Shown one piece after another: positions 22,745 through 32,887 of a stretch of DNA of 64,000 bases. This DNA is from Chelydra serpentina (lineage: Eukaryota > Chordata > Testudines > Chelydridae), in contig JBAIAC010000165.1 in assembly GCA_037349315.1 (NCBI GenBank), positions 620,001 through 684,000 of the forward strand, given 5' to 3'. Under the pieces are notes generated by a model. That model was not told the DNA's origin and did not search any database. It saw only the letters and a program-made list of their open reading frames with translations. Position 1 is the stretch's first letter, and every line of letters starts with the position of its first letter. The position numbers and the translations under genes were made by a program.

Positions 22745-25700
22745 ATGCCTTCGCAGGGATTCAAGCTGTGCGGATCCTGTAACAGGCCCATGCCCACCGG
22801 AGACCCCCACGACTCCTGTCTTCGTTGTCTGGGTGAGTCTCACACAGCGGACAAGTGCAAGCTGTGTAAGTCCTTCAAGCCCCGCACCAGGAAGGACAGA
22901 GAGATCCGCTTAAGACAGTTGCTGATGGAGGCGGCACTCTGCCCCTCTCAAGGTGCGGGCTCTACCATCTCGGTGCGCAGCGCACCGCTATCGGCGCCGG
23001 CTGCGGCACCGCAAAAGGACTCCCGCCCGCCTCGCGGCCGGGCACCGTCGGGAACCCGGGGCCGTCCCAGACACCGCTCCCTCTCTTCCAGACGCAAGGC
23101 ACCGGACGTCGCTGCGGCACCACCCTGCCCCGCTGTCCCGGAGCATAGGAGCGTCAGTCCGTGCCCGGAGACACCCCCGTGCCCAGTCGTCTTGGTCGCA
23201 CCCACGACGCCGGACACGTTCGAGGCTGCCAGGGGTTTGATTGAGATGACCGCGTCTCCCGTGCCGGCACCAACCCAGGCACGGTTCCCGGTCATCTCCA
23301 GAGGCAAGCCGACGTTCCTTGGACCGTCGGCTCAGATACAGCCTCCTTCACGCTGCTCGGAGTCCGGCGCCGTTCGGAGTCCCGGCACCGGCTGGTGTAT
23401 CGGTCTGACTCACGACGCCGGTCGCACTCGCGGCGCGGGTCTCGCAGCTTGGAACCTCGGAGCCGTTCACGCTCGAGGTCCTCCTGGTCTGCCAGATCAT
23501 GGTCCCGCTTGGTGTCCAGGATGAGCGCGACGCCTTCCCGGTAGCGCTCCCCACCACGGGCTCGACCCTCGGCGGAGACTACACGCCGGAGCCCATCCAC
23601 GCGCCGAGAATCACCTCCTCGGCGTCAAGACCTGCCGCACCGGTCTCAATCCCCTCGGCACCGGGACTCTCCACGGCGACGGGACTCTCCTCGTCGTCAG
23701 CCCCAAAGGCTCTCCCCGCGGCACCGAGACTCGCCGCGTCGGGATGTACCCCCGCGGCACCGGGACACCCCGCGCCGGGACGCGTCCCCACGACGCCGGG
23801 ACACCCCGCGCCGAGACCGGTCCCCACGCCGGGACACACTGAGCTGCGACTCCTCCTCACGGCACCGAGACACCTCGCGCCGGGACTTGTCCCCACGACA
23901 CCGGCACTCCCCATGGCGCCGGGGTTCTCCGCGCTGGGACTCGCCTCCACGGCACTCGCCCCCACGGCACCGGGACTCTCCGCGCCGGGACTCGCCCCCA
24001 CGGCACCGGGACTCTCCGCGCCGGGACTCGCCCCCACGGCACCGGGACTCTCCGCGCCGGGACTCGCCCCCACGGCACCGGGACTCTCCGCGCCGGGACT
24101 CGCCCCCACGGCACCGGGACTCTCCGCGCCGGGACTCGCCCCCACGGCACCGGGACTCTCCGCGCCGGGACTCGCCCCCACGGCACCGGGACTCTCCGCG
24201 CCGGGACTCGCCCCCACGGCACCGGGACTCTCCGCGCCGGGACTCGCCCCCACGGCACCGGGACTCTCCGCGCCGGGACTCGCCCCCACGGCACCGGGAC
24301 ACCCCGCGCCGGGACACCCCGCGCAGGGACCCAAGGCACCGCGAGTCCCCACGGTACCGCGATGAGCGGGTGCGGTACCGCTCCCGGTCCCGGTCAAGGT
24401 CGCGTGATCCACACGCTACACGCATCAGACCTTCCAAGGACCACCCGACGTCGCGCACCGCCCCTCCTTGGCCGTCCCGGGAACCGTCGTCCACCAGCTC
24501 GGCTGTGCCCTCAAAAACACCGGAGGCAGCCCCACTGGCCCCAGCGCAAGTCCTGCCGGCTGCCTGGCAGCCCCAGTGGCTGTTCTGGAAACCCTGGGCG
24601 TACCATGAGGCCCAAGGTGCACCCCTACCCCCCCGTCCGCTGGTACGAATCCACCCTCCTGTGGCGACCGTCTCCCGCCCACCTGCTGAGGAGACTGCAC
24701 CCGGTGATACAACCTCGGGACAAAGGGCGGCATCTCCGTCACCTCTGCAGCAGCCCACCCTAGAGCGGGACGACTTGCCTGAGCCTCCCCTCCCTCTCAC
24801 AACCTCTTCCTCCTCACCTGATGAAGCCGTAGCAGGGACATCATCATCTGCGCCCCCGCCTATGGATTTTAAGGTCCTGCAAGAGCTACTCCGGAGGGTG
24901 GCTCTTAGCATGAACCTACCCATAGAGGAGGTGCCGGAGGAGGACGACCCGATGGTGGATGAACTTCTGAAGCCAGAGGGTCCCTCCAGAGTCGCTTTGC
25001 CGATGAACAAAACCATCCGCGGCAATGCTACGGCACTCTGGCAAACCCCTTCCTCCATCCCCCCAACACCTAGAGGGGTGGAGAGGAAATATTTTGTCCC
25101 AGACAAGGGGTTTGAATATCTTTTTACCCATCCCGCACCTTGTTCCCTCGTGGTGGAGGCTGTCAACGCCAAGGAGAGGCACGGACAGCAAGGCCCAGCT
25201 CCCAAGTCCAAGGACTCCAAACGCCTTGACCTCTTCGGGAGAAAGGTCTACTCCACCGCCGGACTTTCCCTAAGGATCGCCAACCAACTAGCGATCCTTA
25301 GTAGGTATGCCCACAACACCTGGTCAGCCCTAAGGCAGTTTGAGGACCAGCTTACACCAGAGTCCCAAACGGAACTTAGAGCCATGGCTGATGAGGGCAA
25401 GCTGGTGGCCCGTACCTCCCTACAGGGTGCCCTGGACTCGGCTGATGCGGCAGTCCGAACGCTGGCAACGGGCATCTCCATGAGAAGGAGCGCATGGCTG
25501 CAGTCATTGGGTTTGCCAGAACACCATCCAGGACCTCCCCTTTGACGGCAAGGGTCTGTTCGCCGACCTGACGGACTCACGCCTGCACAACCTCAAGGAC
25601 ACAAGGAACACCATCAAGTCCTTGGGGATGCATACCGTGGCGACGCTTAGGAAGCCATTTAAACCCCAGCCATCCCAACAGCGCTCTTTCCCGCCTCGAC

Positions 25701-25819
25701 CACGTCAGGACTTCTCCCGACGTAGAACCAGTTTTGGTCGCCGCAGGCCTAACCGCCCGCCCCAAGGGCAAAACAAAGGCCAGCAGAAAACATCTCAGGG
25801 TGCTAAGCGCCCATTTTGA
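22745..25819 (+). pseudogene. DIRS gag-like ORF1, copy 1, frameshifted
   Basis: The start ATG opens a protein with a Cys/His cluster near the N-terminus (CGSC at residues 9-12, then HDSCLRC, ESHTADKCKLC), which resembles a zinc-binding fold. An Arg-Ser-rich tract with tandem 12-residue repeats follows. A conserved core comes next (MDFKVLQELLRRVALSMNLP through SKDSKRLDLFGRKVYSTAGL), ending RPNRPPQGQNKGQQKTSQGA. Against copy 2 there is a one-base deletion near 23365 and an 11-base deletion near 25515, each shifting the frame. So the gene is read in three pieces (22745-23365, to 25515, to 25819). Its C-terminus overlaps the RT frame. Confidence 0.85.
23965..24288 (+). repeat. 36-bp minisatellite in gag, 9 units
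   Basis: Nine perfect tandem copies of a 36-base unit beginning cggcaccgggactctccgcg, each encoding RHRDSPRRDSPP in the gag frame. Because the unit is a multiple of three, the other frames and the opposite strand also stay open, which creates long false ORFs. Less regular versions of the unit flank the array. Copy 2 has a different unit and only four copies. Confidence 0.95.
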
Positions 25820-27743
25820 TGGGACTTTCGAGGACGGCCTACCCTTCCCGCTCAGTCCTGCCTCTCTACCCTTTCTGGATCGTCTGTCCCGATTCTACCA
25901 TGCCTGGTCCCGTATTACATCAGACTGGTGGGTCCTCCGGATGGTAGAGGTGGGATATTCTATCCACTTCCACTCTACCTCTCCTCCTCACCCCACCTCC
26001 CCATCCCTCTTCAGGGACCCTTCTCACGAGCAACTTCTCTATCAAGAAGTACAAGCGCTCCTCGAACTCGGAGCGGTGGAGGAGGTGCCTCTCAAGTTCA
26101 GGGGAAAGGGTTTCTACTCCCGCTACTTCCTTGTCCCCAAGGCCAAGGGGGGTCTACGACCCATTCTGGACCTGAGGAACCTCAACAAATACATCGTCAA
26201 CCTGAAGTTCCGCATGGTCTCCCTGGCCACCATCATCCCTTCCCTGGATCCTGGGGACTTGTATGCCGCCCTCGATATGAAAGATGCATATTTCCATATC
26301 TCCATTACACCGGCTCACAGACGATTCCTCCGGTTCGTCGTTTGCAAGACACACTTCCAGTTCACAGCGCTCCCTTTCGGCCTGTGCACGGCCCCCCATG
26401 TCTTTACGAAATGCATGGCAGTAGTAGCCGCGTTTCTTCGCCGCCACCACATTCACGTGTTCCCGTACCTCGACGACTGGCTAGTGCGAGGCCGGTCCCG
26501 TCAACAGGTGCAAGTGCACATACAGATGATCAGGGACACCTTCTCTCATCTTGGTATCATCCTAAACACCAGCAAGTCAGTGCTGGAACCGACTCAGTCC
26601 ATCCAGTTCATCGGAGCGGTCCTCGACGCAACCAGAGCTCGGGCGTTCCTCCCAGAGGCTCGTCGCCTCGCCATCGTGGACTTGATTACTTCGCTCCGTC
26701 GGTTCCCGACCACCACCGCAAGGCAATGCCTTCAGCTGCTGGGTCACATGGCGTCCTGCACGTACGTGGTCCAACATGCCCGCTTACGACTTCGCCCACT
26801 GCAAGCATGGCTGGCTTCTGTCTATTGACCCAACCGAGACAACTTGGACATGGTCGTCACAATTCCGCCCCACACATTGAACTCCCTGTCGTGGTGGCTA
26901 GACCCACTGACGTTACGCGAAGGAGTCCCGTTTCAGCCCCTCCTTCCCACACTAACTCTAGTAACAGATGCATCGGCGTTGGGTTGGGGCGCACATCTCG
27001 GGCAACTAACACCACAGGGCATGTGGCTACAGCACGAGCTCGATCTCCACATCAATATCAAGGAGCTCAGGGCCATTCGTCTAGCTTGCCCAGCGTTCCT
27101 GGCTCACCTACAAGGCCGCTGCGTCGAGGGTCTCACAGACAATACAACTGCCATGTACTACCTGAACAAGCAGGGCGGGGCTCGATCATCACCGCTGTGC
27201 CGCGAAGCCCTTCTGCTGTGGGACCTCTGCTTGACCCACTCTGTCTCTCTCCAGGCGTCTTACCTCCCTGGAGTCCAGAATGTCCTGGCAGACCGGTTGA
27301 GCAGACGCTTCCTGGTCCACGAATGGTCCATACGCCCAGACGTGATCCATTCAATCTTCCGCACCTGGGGCTTTCCCCAGCTCGACCTGTTTGCCTCTCG
27401 AACCAACAGGAAGTGCCCGAATTTCTGCTCCTTCAGAGGACACGGCTCGGGCTCCCTTGCGGACGCTTTCACGATCTCGTGGTCACGTCATCTCCTTTAC
27501 GCGTTCCCGCCTTTCCCGCTACTCCACAAGGTCATCCTCAAGATTCGCAGGGACAAGGCGGATGTCATTCTCGTGGCCCCTGCCTGGGCACGACAGTGCT
27601 GGTATCCGACCCTGATGGACCTGTCGATACAGCCCCCCATTCCTCTCCCGATCAGCCACGATCTCATCTCCCAGGATCACAGTCGTCTTCTCCACCCAGA
27701 CCTCCACTCGTTGCATCTGACAGCGTGGAGACTTCATGGCTGA
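25734..27743 (+). pseudogene. DIRS reverse transcriptase-RNase H, copy 1, one stop
   Basis: The frame overlaps the gag end and lacks a clear ATG at its start, so expression by frameshift or as a fusion is likely. RT motifs in order: KAKGGLRPILDLRNLNKYI, then ALDMKDAYFHISI, then LPFGLCTAPHVFTK and the active site YLDDW at 26466-26477. The TGA at 26826-26828 interrupts the frame where copy 2 has CGA (Arg). After it, RNase H follows with its acidic residues in VTDASALGWGAHL, IKELRAI, LTDNTTAMYYLNKQGG and NVLADRLSR. The frame ends at 27743, inside the recombinase frame. Apart from that stop, RT and RNase H are open. Confidence 0.9.
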
Positions 27744-28774
27744 ACCGGTCGGAGATGGCTTGCTCGGATCCAGTTAGACGGGTGCTCCTTGAGAGCCGTA
27801 AGCCCTCCACAAGGCTCACATACGAGGCAAAGTGGAAGAGGTTCTCTCTCTGGTGCGCTCAACAGCACATATCTCCACACCTTGCCTCCGTGCCGTCGAT
27901 TCTGGACTACGTGTTACATCTCAAGGATAACCACCTTGCACTTGGATCCCTGAAGGTCCACCTTGCGGCCATCTCGGCTTTTCATCCAGGGTCAGAGGGC
28001 CACTCAATATTCGTGCACCCCGTGGTGCGTCGCTTCCTCAAGGGCCTGGAAAAGGTTCATCCTTCTATAAGGCCACCTGTTCCAGCATGGGACCTCAATC
28101 TCGTCCTCTCTCGACTCACAGGCCCTCCTTTTGAGCCAATGGCCTCCTGCTCCCTCCTCTATCTGTCGTGGAAGGTCGCCTTTCTAGTAGCTATCACATC
28201 AGCCAGAAGGGTATCCGAGCTGAAGGCTCTCCTGTGCGACCCTCCGTATACCATCTTCCATAAGGACAAGGTCCAGCTTCGACCCCATCCGTCCTTCCTC
28301 CCAAAGGTGGTCTCGCCCTTCCACATGTCACAAGACATTTTTCTTCCTGTCTTCTTCCCTAAGCCTCATGCCAACTCCAAAGAGCAACGGCTACATTCAT
28401 TGGATGTCAGAAGGGCACTCGCCTTCTACATTGAGCGCACAAGGCTGTTCCGTAAGACATCCCAGCTGTTCGTCGCCCTCGCAGAACGCTCGAAAGGCGC
28501 TCCGGTCTCCTCGCAGCGCATATCGTCATGGATTACAGCCTGCATCCGTGCCTGCTACGACCTGGCGAGGGTGCCGATGCCAGCCGTCGCAGCCCACTCT
28601 ACGAGAGCGCAAGCTTCCTCGGCGGCTTTCCTGGCCAACGTTCCCCTTCAGGAAATCTGCAGGGCCGCAACCTGGGCTTCGGTGCACACCTTTACGTCGC
28701 ACTACGCCATCAACCGCCATTCACGTAATGACGCAGCTCTTGGTAGGGCTATCCTACGAGCTGTTTTTCCATAA
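25928..28774 (+). CDS. DIRS tyrosine recombinase, copy 1 (overlapping frame)
   Basis: An uninterrupted 948-codon frame. Its first two thirds overlap RT-RNase H in another frame, and its last third is a phage-integrase-type tyrosine recombinase. It begins near RRVLLESRKPSTRLTYEAKW. The catalytic Arg is in ARRVSEL (28202-28222), the HxxR motif is HSTR (His 28595-28597, Arg 28604-28606), and the nucleophile is the Tyr of TFTSHYAI (28703-28705). This enzyme would integrate circular element DNA. The true start is uncertain. The same frame is open back to the gag stop at 25817-25819. The recombinase domain itself shows no lesion. Confidence 0.88.
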   Translation: MGPPDGRGGIFYPLPLYLSSSPHLPIPLQGPFSRATSLSRSTSAPRTRSGGGGASQVQGKGFLLPLLPCPQGQGGSTTHSGPEEPQQIHRQPEVPHGLPGHHHPFPGSWGLVCRPRYERCIFPYLHYTGSQTIPPVRRLQDTLPVHSAPFRPVHGPPCLYEMHGSSSRVSSPPPHSRVPVPRRLASARPVPSTGASAHTDDQGHLLSSWYHPKHQQVSAGTDSVHPVHRSGPRRNQSSGVPPRGSSPRHRGLDYFAPSVPDHHRKAMPSAAGSHGVLHVRGPTCPLTTSPTASMAGFCLLTQPRQLGHGRHNSAPHIELPVVVARPTDVTRRSPVSAPPSHTNSSNRCIGVGLGRTSRATNTTGHVATARARSPHQYQGAQGHSSSLPSVPGSPTRPLRRGSHRQYNCHVLPEQAGRGSIITAVPRSPSAVGPLLDPLCLSPGVLPPWSPECPGRPVEQTLPGPRMVHTPRRDPFNLPHLGLSPARPVCLSNQQEVPEFLLLQRTRLGLPCGRFHDLVVTSSPLRVPAFPATPQGHPQDSQGQGGCHSRGPCLGTTVLVSDPDGPVDTAPHSSPDQPRSHLPGSQSSSPPRPPLVASDSVETSWLNRSEMACSDPVRRVLLESRKPSTRLTYEAKWKRFSLWCAQQHISPHLASVPSILDYVLHLKDNHLALGSLKVHLAAISAFHPGSEGHSIFVHPVVRRFLKGLEKVHPSIRPPVPAWDLNLVLSRLTGPPFEPMASCSLLYLSWKVAFLVAITSARRVSELKALLCDPPYTIFHKDKVQLRPHPSFLPKVVSPFHMSQDIFLPVFFPKPHANSKEQRLHSLDVRRALAFYIERTRLFRKTSQLFVALAERSKGAPVSSQRISSWITACIRACYDLARVPMPAVAAHSTRAQASSAAFLANVPLQEICRAATWASVHTFTSHYAINRHSRNDAALGRAILRAVFP

Positions 28775-28808
28775 CTCCGAACCCGCCTCCAAGGTAAGGC
28801 TTGGGAAT

Positions 28809-28909
28809 CACCTAACTGGAATAGATATGAGCAACCACTCGAAGAAGAAGAAAAGGTTACTCACCTTGGTAACCAGTGTTCTTCGAGATGTGTTGCTCAT
28901 ATCTATTCC
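28809..28909 (+). repeat. DIRS internal complementary region, copy 1
   Basis: Bases 28809-28849 are the reverse complement of the left end (22367-22407, about one mismatch). Bases 28850-28909 are the reverse complement of the right end (29101-29160, one mismatch). The two meet exactly, so this segment spells the junction that would form if both ends were joined in a circle. In the DIRS1 model this region templates completion of the ends and circularisation. Confidence 0.93.
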
Positions 28910-28946
28910 ATCCCCCCCACCTTCCCCACTGTCGGAGTAGCCGGCA

Positions 28947-29160
28947 AGAAGGAACTGGAGGGGGGTCGGGCCGGCAGGGGACTATATAGAGCGCCTTTTC
29001 GGCGCCACTCCAGGGGGCTCCCCAGCCGGCCCGACGGGTAGCTGCTAGGGTAAAAGTTTCCGACGTCCGTGCACGCGCGCGCGCGCGCACACACCTAACT
29101 GGAATAGATATGAGCAACACATCTCGAAGAACACCGGTTACCAAGGTGAGTAACCTTTTC
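28947..29160 (-). repeat. DIRS copy 1 right inverted terminal repeat
   Basis: Bases 28955-29097 mirror the left terminal repeat ('aaggaactggaggggggtcg' through 'cgtccgtgcacgcgcgcgcg'). The outermost bases, 29101-29160 (tgagcaacacatctcgaaga, then ggttaccaaggtgagtaacc), extend past the left repeat and are unique to this end apart from the internal complementary region. Confidence 0.92.
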
Positions 29161-29441
29161 ATCATGTCACTCGCCCCAGAGTTATTTATTTTGGTGTTAA
29201 ATTCAATTTCTTTCTCATTGTCTCCATGCTTTTCTGCTCTGCCAGGGCTAACAAGCTGCATTGTGGAAGTTGTGAGGAGGAAGTTGGAAGTTTTAGCAGC
29301 TGCATAGGAAGCTGTTGAGGCTTTTGGCTCCTGGGGGGAAGCATTTTGGAAAGTGAGACAAGCCCTTTGATTGGGTGTTTCAGCAGTGAATTGGTTTAAA
29401 TACCAGCATTGGTAACTCTGAAATCTAAAGAAGATAATTAA
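29161..29441 (+). other. intron, no feature seen
   Basis: Host intron to the right of the DIRS element. It would be contiguous with the sequence left of 22367 in an uninserted allele. Confidence 0.55.
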
Positions 29442-29453
29442 CAATCAATAGAA

Positions 29454-29991
29454 AGAAAATAAGAAAGAAATACTTGTGGCACCTTAGAGACTAACAAATT
29501 TATTTCAGCATAAGCTTTCGTGGGTTAGAACCCACTTCATCAGACGCATGGAATGGAACATATAGTGAACAGATATTTATACAGTCAGAGAAACATGATA
29601 AGGTGGAAGTGCCTATACCAACTTTAAAAGGCTAATTAATTAAGAGGCACTATAAGAGTGGGGGGAAAAAAAACTTTTGAAGTGATAAACAAGATGGCCC
29701 ATTGCGGACAGTTGACACAAAGGTGTGAGTGAGGATCGTTAACTTAAGGGAAATATAGTTCCTCTTAATTAATTAGCCTCTTAAAGTTGGTATAGGCACT
29801 TCCACCTTATCATGTTTCTCTGACTGTATAAATATCTGTTCACTGTATGTTCCATTCCATGCATCTGATGAAGTGGGTTCTAACCCACGAAAGCTTATGC
29901 TGAAATAAATTTGTTAGTCTCTAAGGTGCCACAAGTATTTTTCTTATTTTCTTTTTGCTGATACAGACTAACACGGCTACTACACTGAAAC
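29454..29991. mobile_element. fold-back Penelope-type element with 12-bp TSD
   Basis: Two long inverted arms: 'acttgtggcaccttagagac...gcataagctttcgtgggttag' on the left and its complement on the right. They continue inward through 'aggtggaagtgcctatacca' to a loop near 29680-29750. The right end carries the family tail 'gatacagactaacacggctac'. Direct repeats caatcaatagaa flank it at 29442-29453 and 29992-30003. No ORF is present. It shares its ends with the endonuclease-coding element at 35309. Confidence 0.82.
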
Positions 29992-30289
29992 CAATCAATA
30001 GAAGTGAGTGAGGCAGTTCAGACAACAGCTTAGAAACATAACAATAAAAATAAAACTAAGGGCTTGTCTACATGTGGGGGGCTTTATAGTGGATCAAATC
30101 AAGTTAGTATGGTTTGAAAAAACTTGAATACATGCAACACCATCCCATCACTGTTCACTAATTACACATTTATTGCAAACCCTGAAGTCTTCTTGCAAAG
30201 TGAATGATGTTTGCTTCGAATCAGATTAGTTGGTCTATTGTTTGTGTGGATGCAGTTGTTGCGCGCTACTTTTTACATGCTTCCAGTGG

Positions 30290-31030
30290 CTTTGCAGGTT
30301 GATGGTTACTGACCTATCAGTTTACCTGTGTGCCCTCCCTGCTCTCGTGTCAAGTTTCCAGGACTATACCGCCTCCCTTCAGAAGCTGACACAGAGCCAG
30401 ATTTTGCCCATTTGTTCCTGGACTCCAGTATATCGTTTCTTTGCAGTGTGACCACCATAGCACTCCAGAAGGCCCACAATATGCCCTCATATAGCCGTTT
30501 GGAGCCGTGCTGAGACCCTGGATCTCTTCGCCATCTGGGGGAAAGCGGTAGTTCAGGAAGCTCTTGTGGCTAGGATAAAGACCTTTTTGTGTACATTGCA
30601 AAGTAGATGTGTGCAAGGGGTCATGACCAGGATGCCAAGCAGTGCCAGATAGTACATTACAGCATGGGACAAAAGGAGGCAATATGGCAGGGGATGTGAC
30701 CTGTCCATTTTTTGATGAACTAGATAGGATTCTACACTATTCTAGTCCATCCTGTACAGACACCATTCGGGACCTGCTACCCGCACCCTACCCCACCCCT
30801 GATGAAGACCGGCCAGACCCATCAGAGGATGAGCAGGAGGAGGATGCCAGGGAGGAGTTGTCTCCTGAGAGCCAGGATCTTTTTGGAACTCAGGACCCTC
30901 ATGCCAGCTAGCTGCAGTCCCACCCTCCTGCAATGGACCGCAATTCCTGCCCTGCCTTGGCTGAACCCAAGGCCCAGACAGAAACCCATTTGGGACTGAA
31001 AAGGCACGTTCCCTGGAGGGAACTTCAGCA
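30290..31030 (+). pseudogene. decayed Myb/SANT-like DNA-binding protein of a DNA transposon
   Basis: One frame gives AETLDLFAIWGKAVVQEALV, which resembles the Myb/SANT-like (trihelix) domain used as a second protein by Harbinger-type transposons and their domesticated relatives. Another frame downstream gives CPFFDELDRILHY and then an acidic tract with SEDEQEEDAREELSPESQDLF (30642-30911). Stops and frameshifts separate the parts. Assignment is by recalled pattern. No transposase half is seen nearby. Confidence 0.55.
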
Positions 31031-32887
31031 CATAATTCTACAATCTATTCTTGTGCCACACTGTTGTCCACAGCCATTGTAGGCAGATGTGAGCTAGGAG
31101 CCCTTCCAAGTATCCAGTCCCTGCCTCCCTTGGCTCATGCTGCCCATTGCCCCCTCACTCTCCAAAGTGTTTCCAAAATGGTGGCTGCTCCACCAGGCAA
31201 TCAGCTTCTGTGACATTCTAATGCCATGACTATTGACGTTTTCAAGCCCATGGGATGGAGGCCACTTGCCCATCTGCCTGTCTTCCTTTCCTCTTCCCTT
31301 ATCTTCCTTGACTACTGAAATCATCCCCCTCCTGCCCTCAGCATGGCCACTAGATTGGTGAAGTCGGTCTCTACACCGCTTCCCCTCCCTTGACAAATTT
31401 GAATAACGAAAGCATTCATTTCTGCAGAAATCAAGTTTACTGAGACAGTTGTTACAGGAAAAGGAGTTTGGTGAGGCTGAGAAACACACTCCAATTTGAG
31501 AGCATGTGGATGGGAATCTTGGCCTGCTTCTACCTACGCTGAACCAACCCAGGAATAAACAGAGCAATTCAGTCTCCAGGGCCATCCAGACAGCAAGGGA
31601 AATACAGATACATTCATGAGCCCTTGGATCAAATTAATTGTGGGGGCAAGTCAGCAGTATTTCTGTAAACATAACCAGCAGCATGATCTGGACATGAGGA
31701 TGAGATGGCGTTGATGCCAGCTGAATGGAAGGGCAAGGTTGTGTGTAGCTCTTACGGCTCTGGTAAAAAGGAAGCATGAAAGACACGCTCTGAGAAATGA
31801 AAACCTTTTTAATTCCCATGCAGTGGTGGAAGTCTGACCAGCTGGGCTCTGTTTCCCCCAAGCTATGGATCCAATCAGCTTCTTTCTCTCTTCAGTTTGT
31901 GCTGGTCTGTCCCTTCCCACATGCTCTGAGGAGCTACCTGCAATATTCCCTGTGCCTCACTGTGCAGACTTCTCTGGTAGATTATGGAAATAACAAAACT
32001 GTACCATGAAAGCTGAGCCCTTTTTATGCACCATCTGTTTTCAGTCCCTCTCCCCAGCTACATAACTCATGTGAGACAGCTTTGCCTCCTCTGTGGCCAG
32101 GAACCTGGCCTGGCTCATGCCCAAAGGGATCCTTGTGGGACCCAGCCGTGCTTGAAGGGCAATGTCTGGCCTGTATCTGGGAATGCCTCGTGGTACGAGG
32201 TATGGGGGCACCCGCTTATTCTGTTCAGTTGTAAATTTAACTTTCCTTTTTAATTCATAAAGCTCTCTGCTTAGCACGGATTCTGGAGGGGACACACTGA
32301 GGCTACAGTGTCCTTTAATCTGAATCTTCTGTTCCTGTGAGGGGAGAACAGTCTTAGGCACTTCACTTCACTTCTCCCCAATAAATTCCGAGTGGCTTGG
32401 CCTATATTGTGCTGCTGCGTTCTGTTGTGTGGCTTTGTGCTTTACTGACTGTCCTGGTCACTTGTGCAGAAGAGCCCTATCTCTTCCCCCAGCTATCTCT
32501 CTAGTAAGACCAGTCCATGCACAACTCAGAGGGCAGAGAGTATCTCTAGGCAAAATGAGGTGGGAGGGCAGGGAGTGCCTCCTGTGTATAAGAACGGGGC
32601 TGAAGAAGTGTGAGAGCATTGCAGGATATCAGGAAGGGAAACTGTTAGTGGGCATAAGTGCAAGGGAGTCAGAGAGCAGGTGTAAAGAGAGGCCTGGAGG
32701 ACTCTGTCAGGTGCTGCAGATGTAAGGAGTGTCAGGAGAAGTGTAAAGTGGGAGCGGGTGTCTGGGGGTCAGGCAGATGGATAAGGTGTGAGGGGTCTGT
32801 CAGGCAGTGATAGCTGTAAGCATGCAAAGTCTCAGGGCTCCTTAGAAGCAGGCTATTAACTGAGATGATCTGTTTTTATTTCCTCAG
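31031..32887 (+). other. intron, no feature seen
   Basis: Intron. The first few hundred bases may be the 3' remainder of the Myb/SANT-like element. The rest has nothing identifiable, and it ends in the acceptor 'tttttatttcctcag'. Confidence 0.5.

Larger units (their letters stand above)
22367..29160 (+). mobile_element. DIRS-type retrotransposon, copy 1 (full length)
   Basis: A complete tyrosine-recombinase retrotransposon of about 6.8 kb. In order it has: left inverted terminal repeat; a leader; gag; an RT-RNase H frame overlapping gag; a tyrosine recombinase frame overlapping RT-RNase H; an internal complementary region at 28809-28909; and the right inverted repeat. DIRS elements integrate circular DNA through the recombinase, not an LTR integrase, and therefore make no target duplication. 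None is seen at the flanks. A partner copy (59269 onwards) is nearly identical by eye. gag carries two frameshifts and RT-RNase H one stop, so this copy is not autonomous as it stands. Confidence 0.95.

Noticed and set aside
23965..24288. CRISPR-like array (36-base repeats)
   Set aside because: The repeats are directly contiguous with no spacers and lie in a eukaryotic retrotransposon gag frame.
23697..25220. Minus-strand 507-codon ORF (Arg-Gly-Glu-rich) opposite gag
   Set aside because: It mirrors the 36-base tandem repeat and GC-rich gag sequence, where all frames stay open. It has no recognisable domain and is not kept as one frame in copy 2.
22367..29160. LTR retrovirus or Gypsy element
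   Set aside because: There is no protease or integrase of the DDE type. The ends are inverted, an internal complementary region is present, and a tyrosine recombinase follows RNase H.
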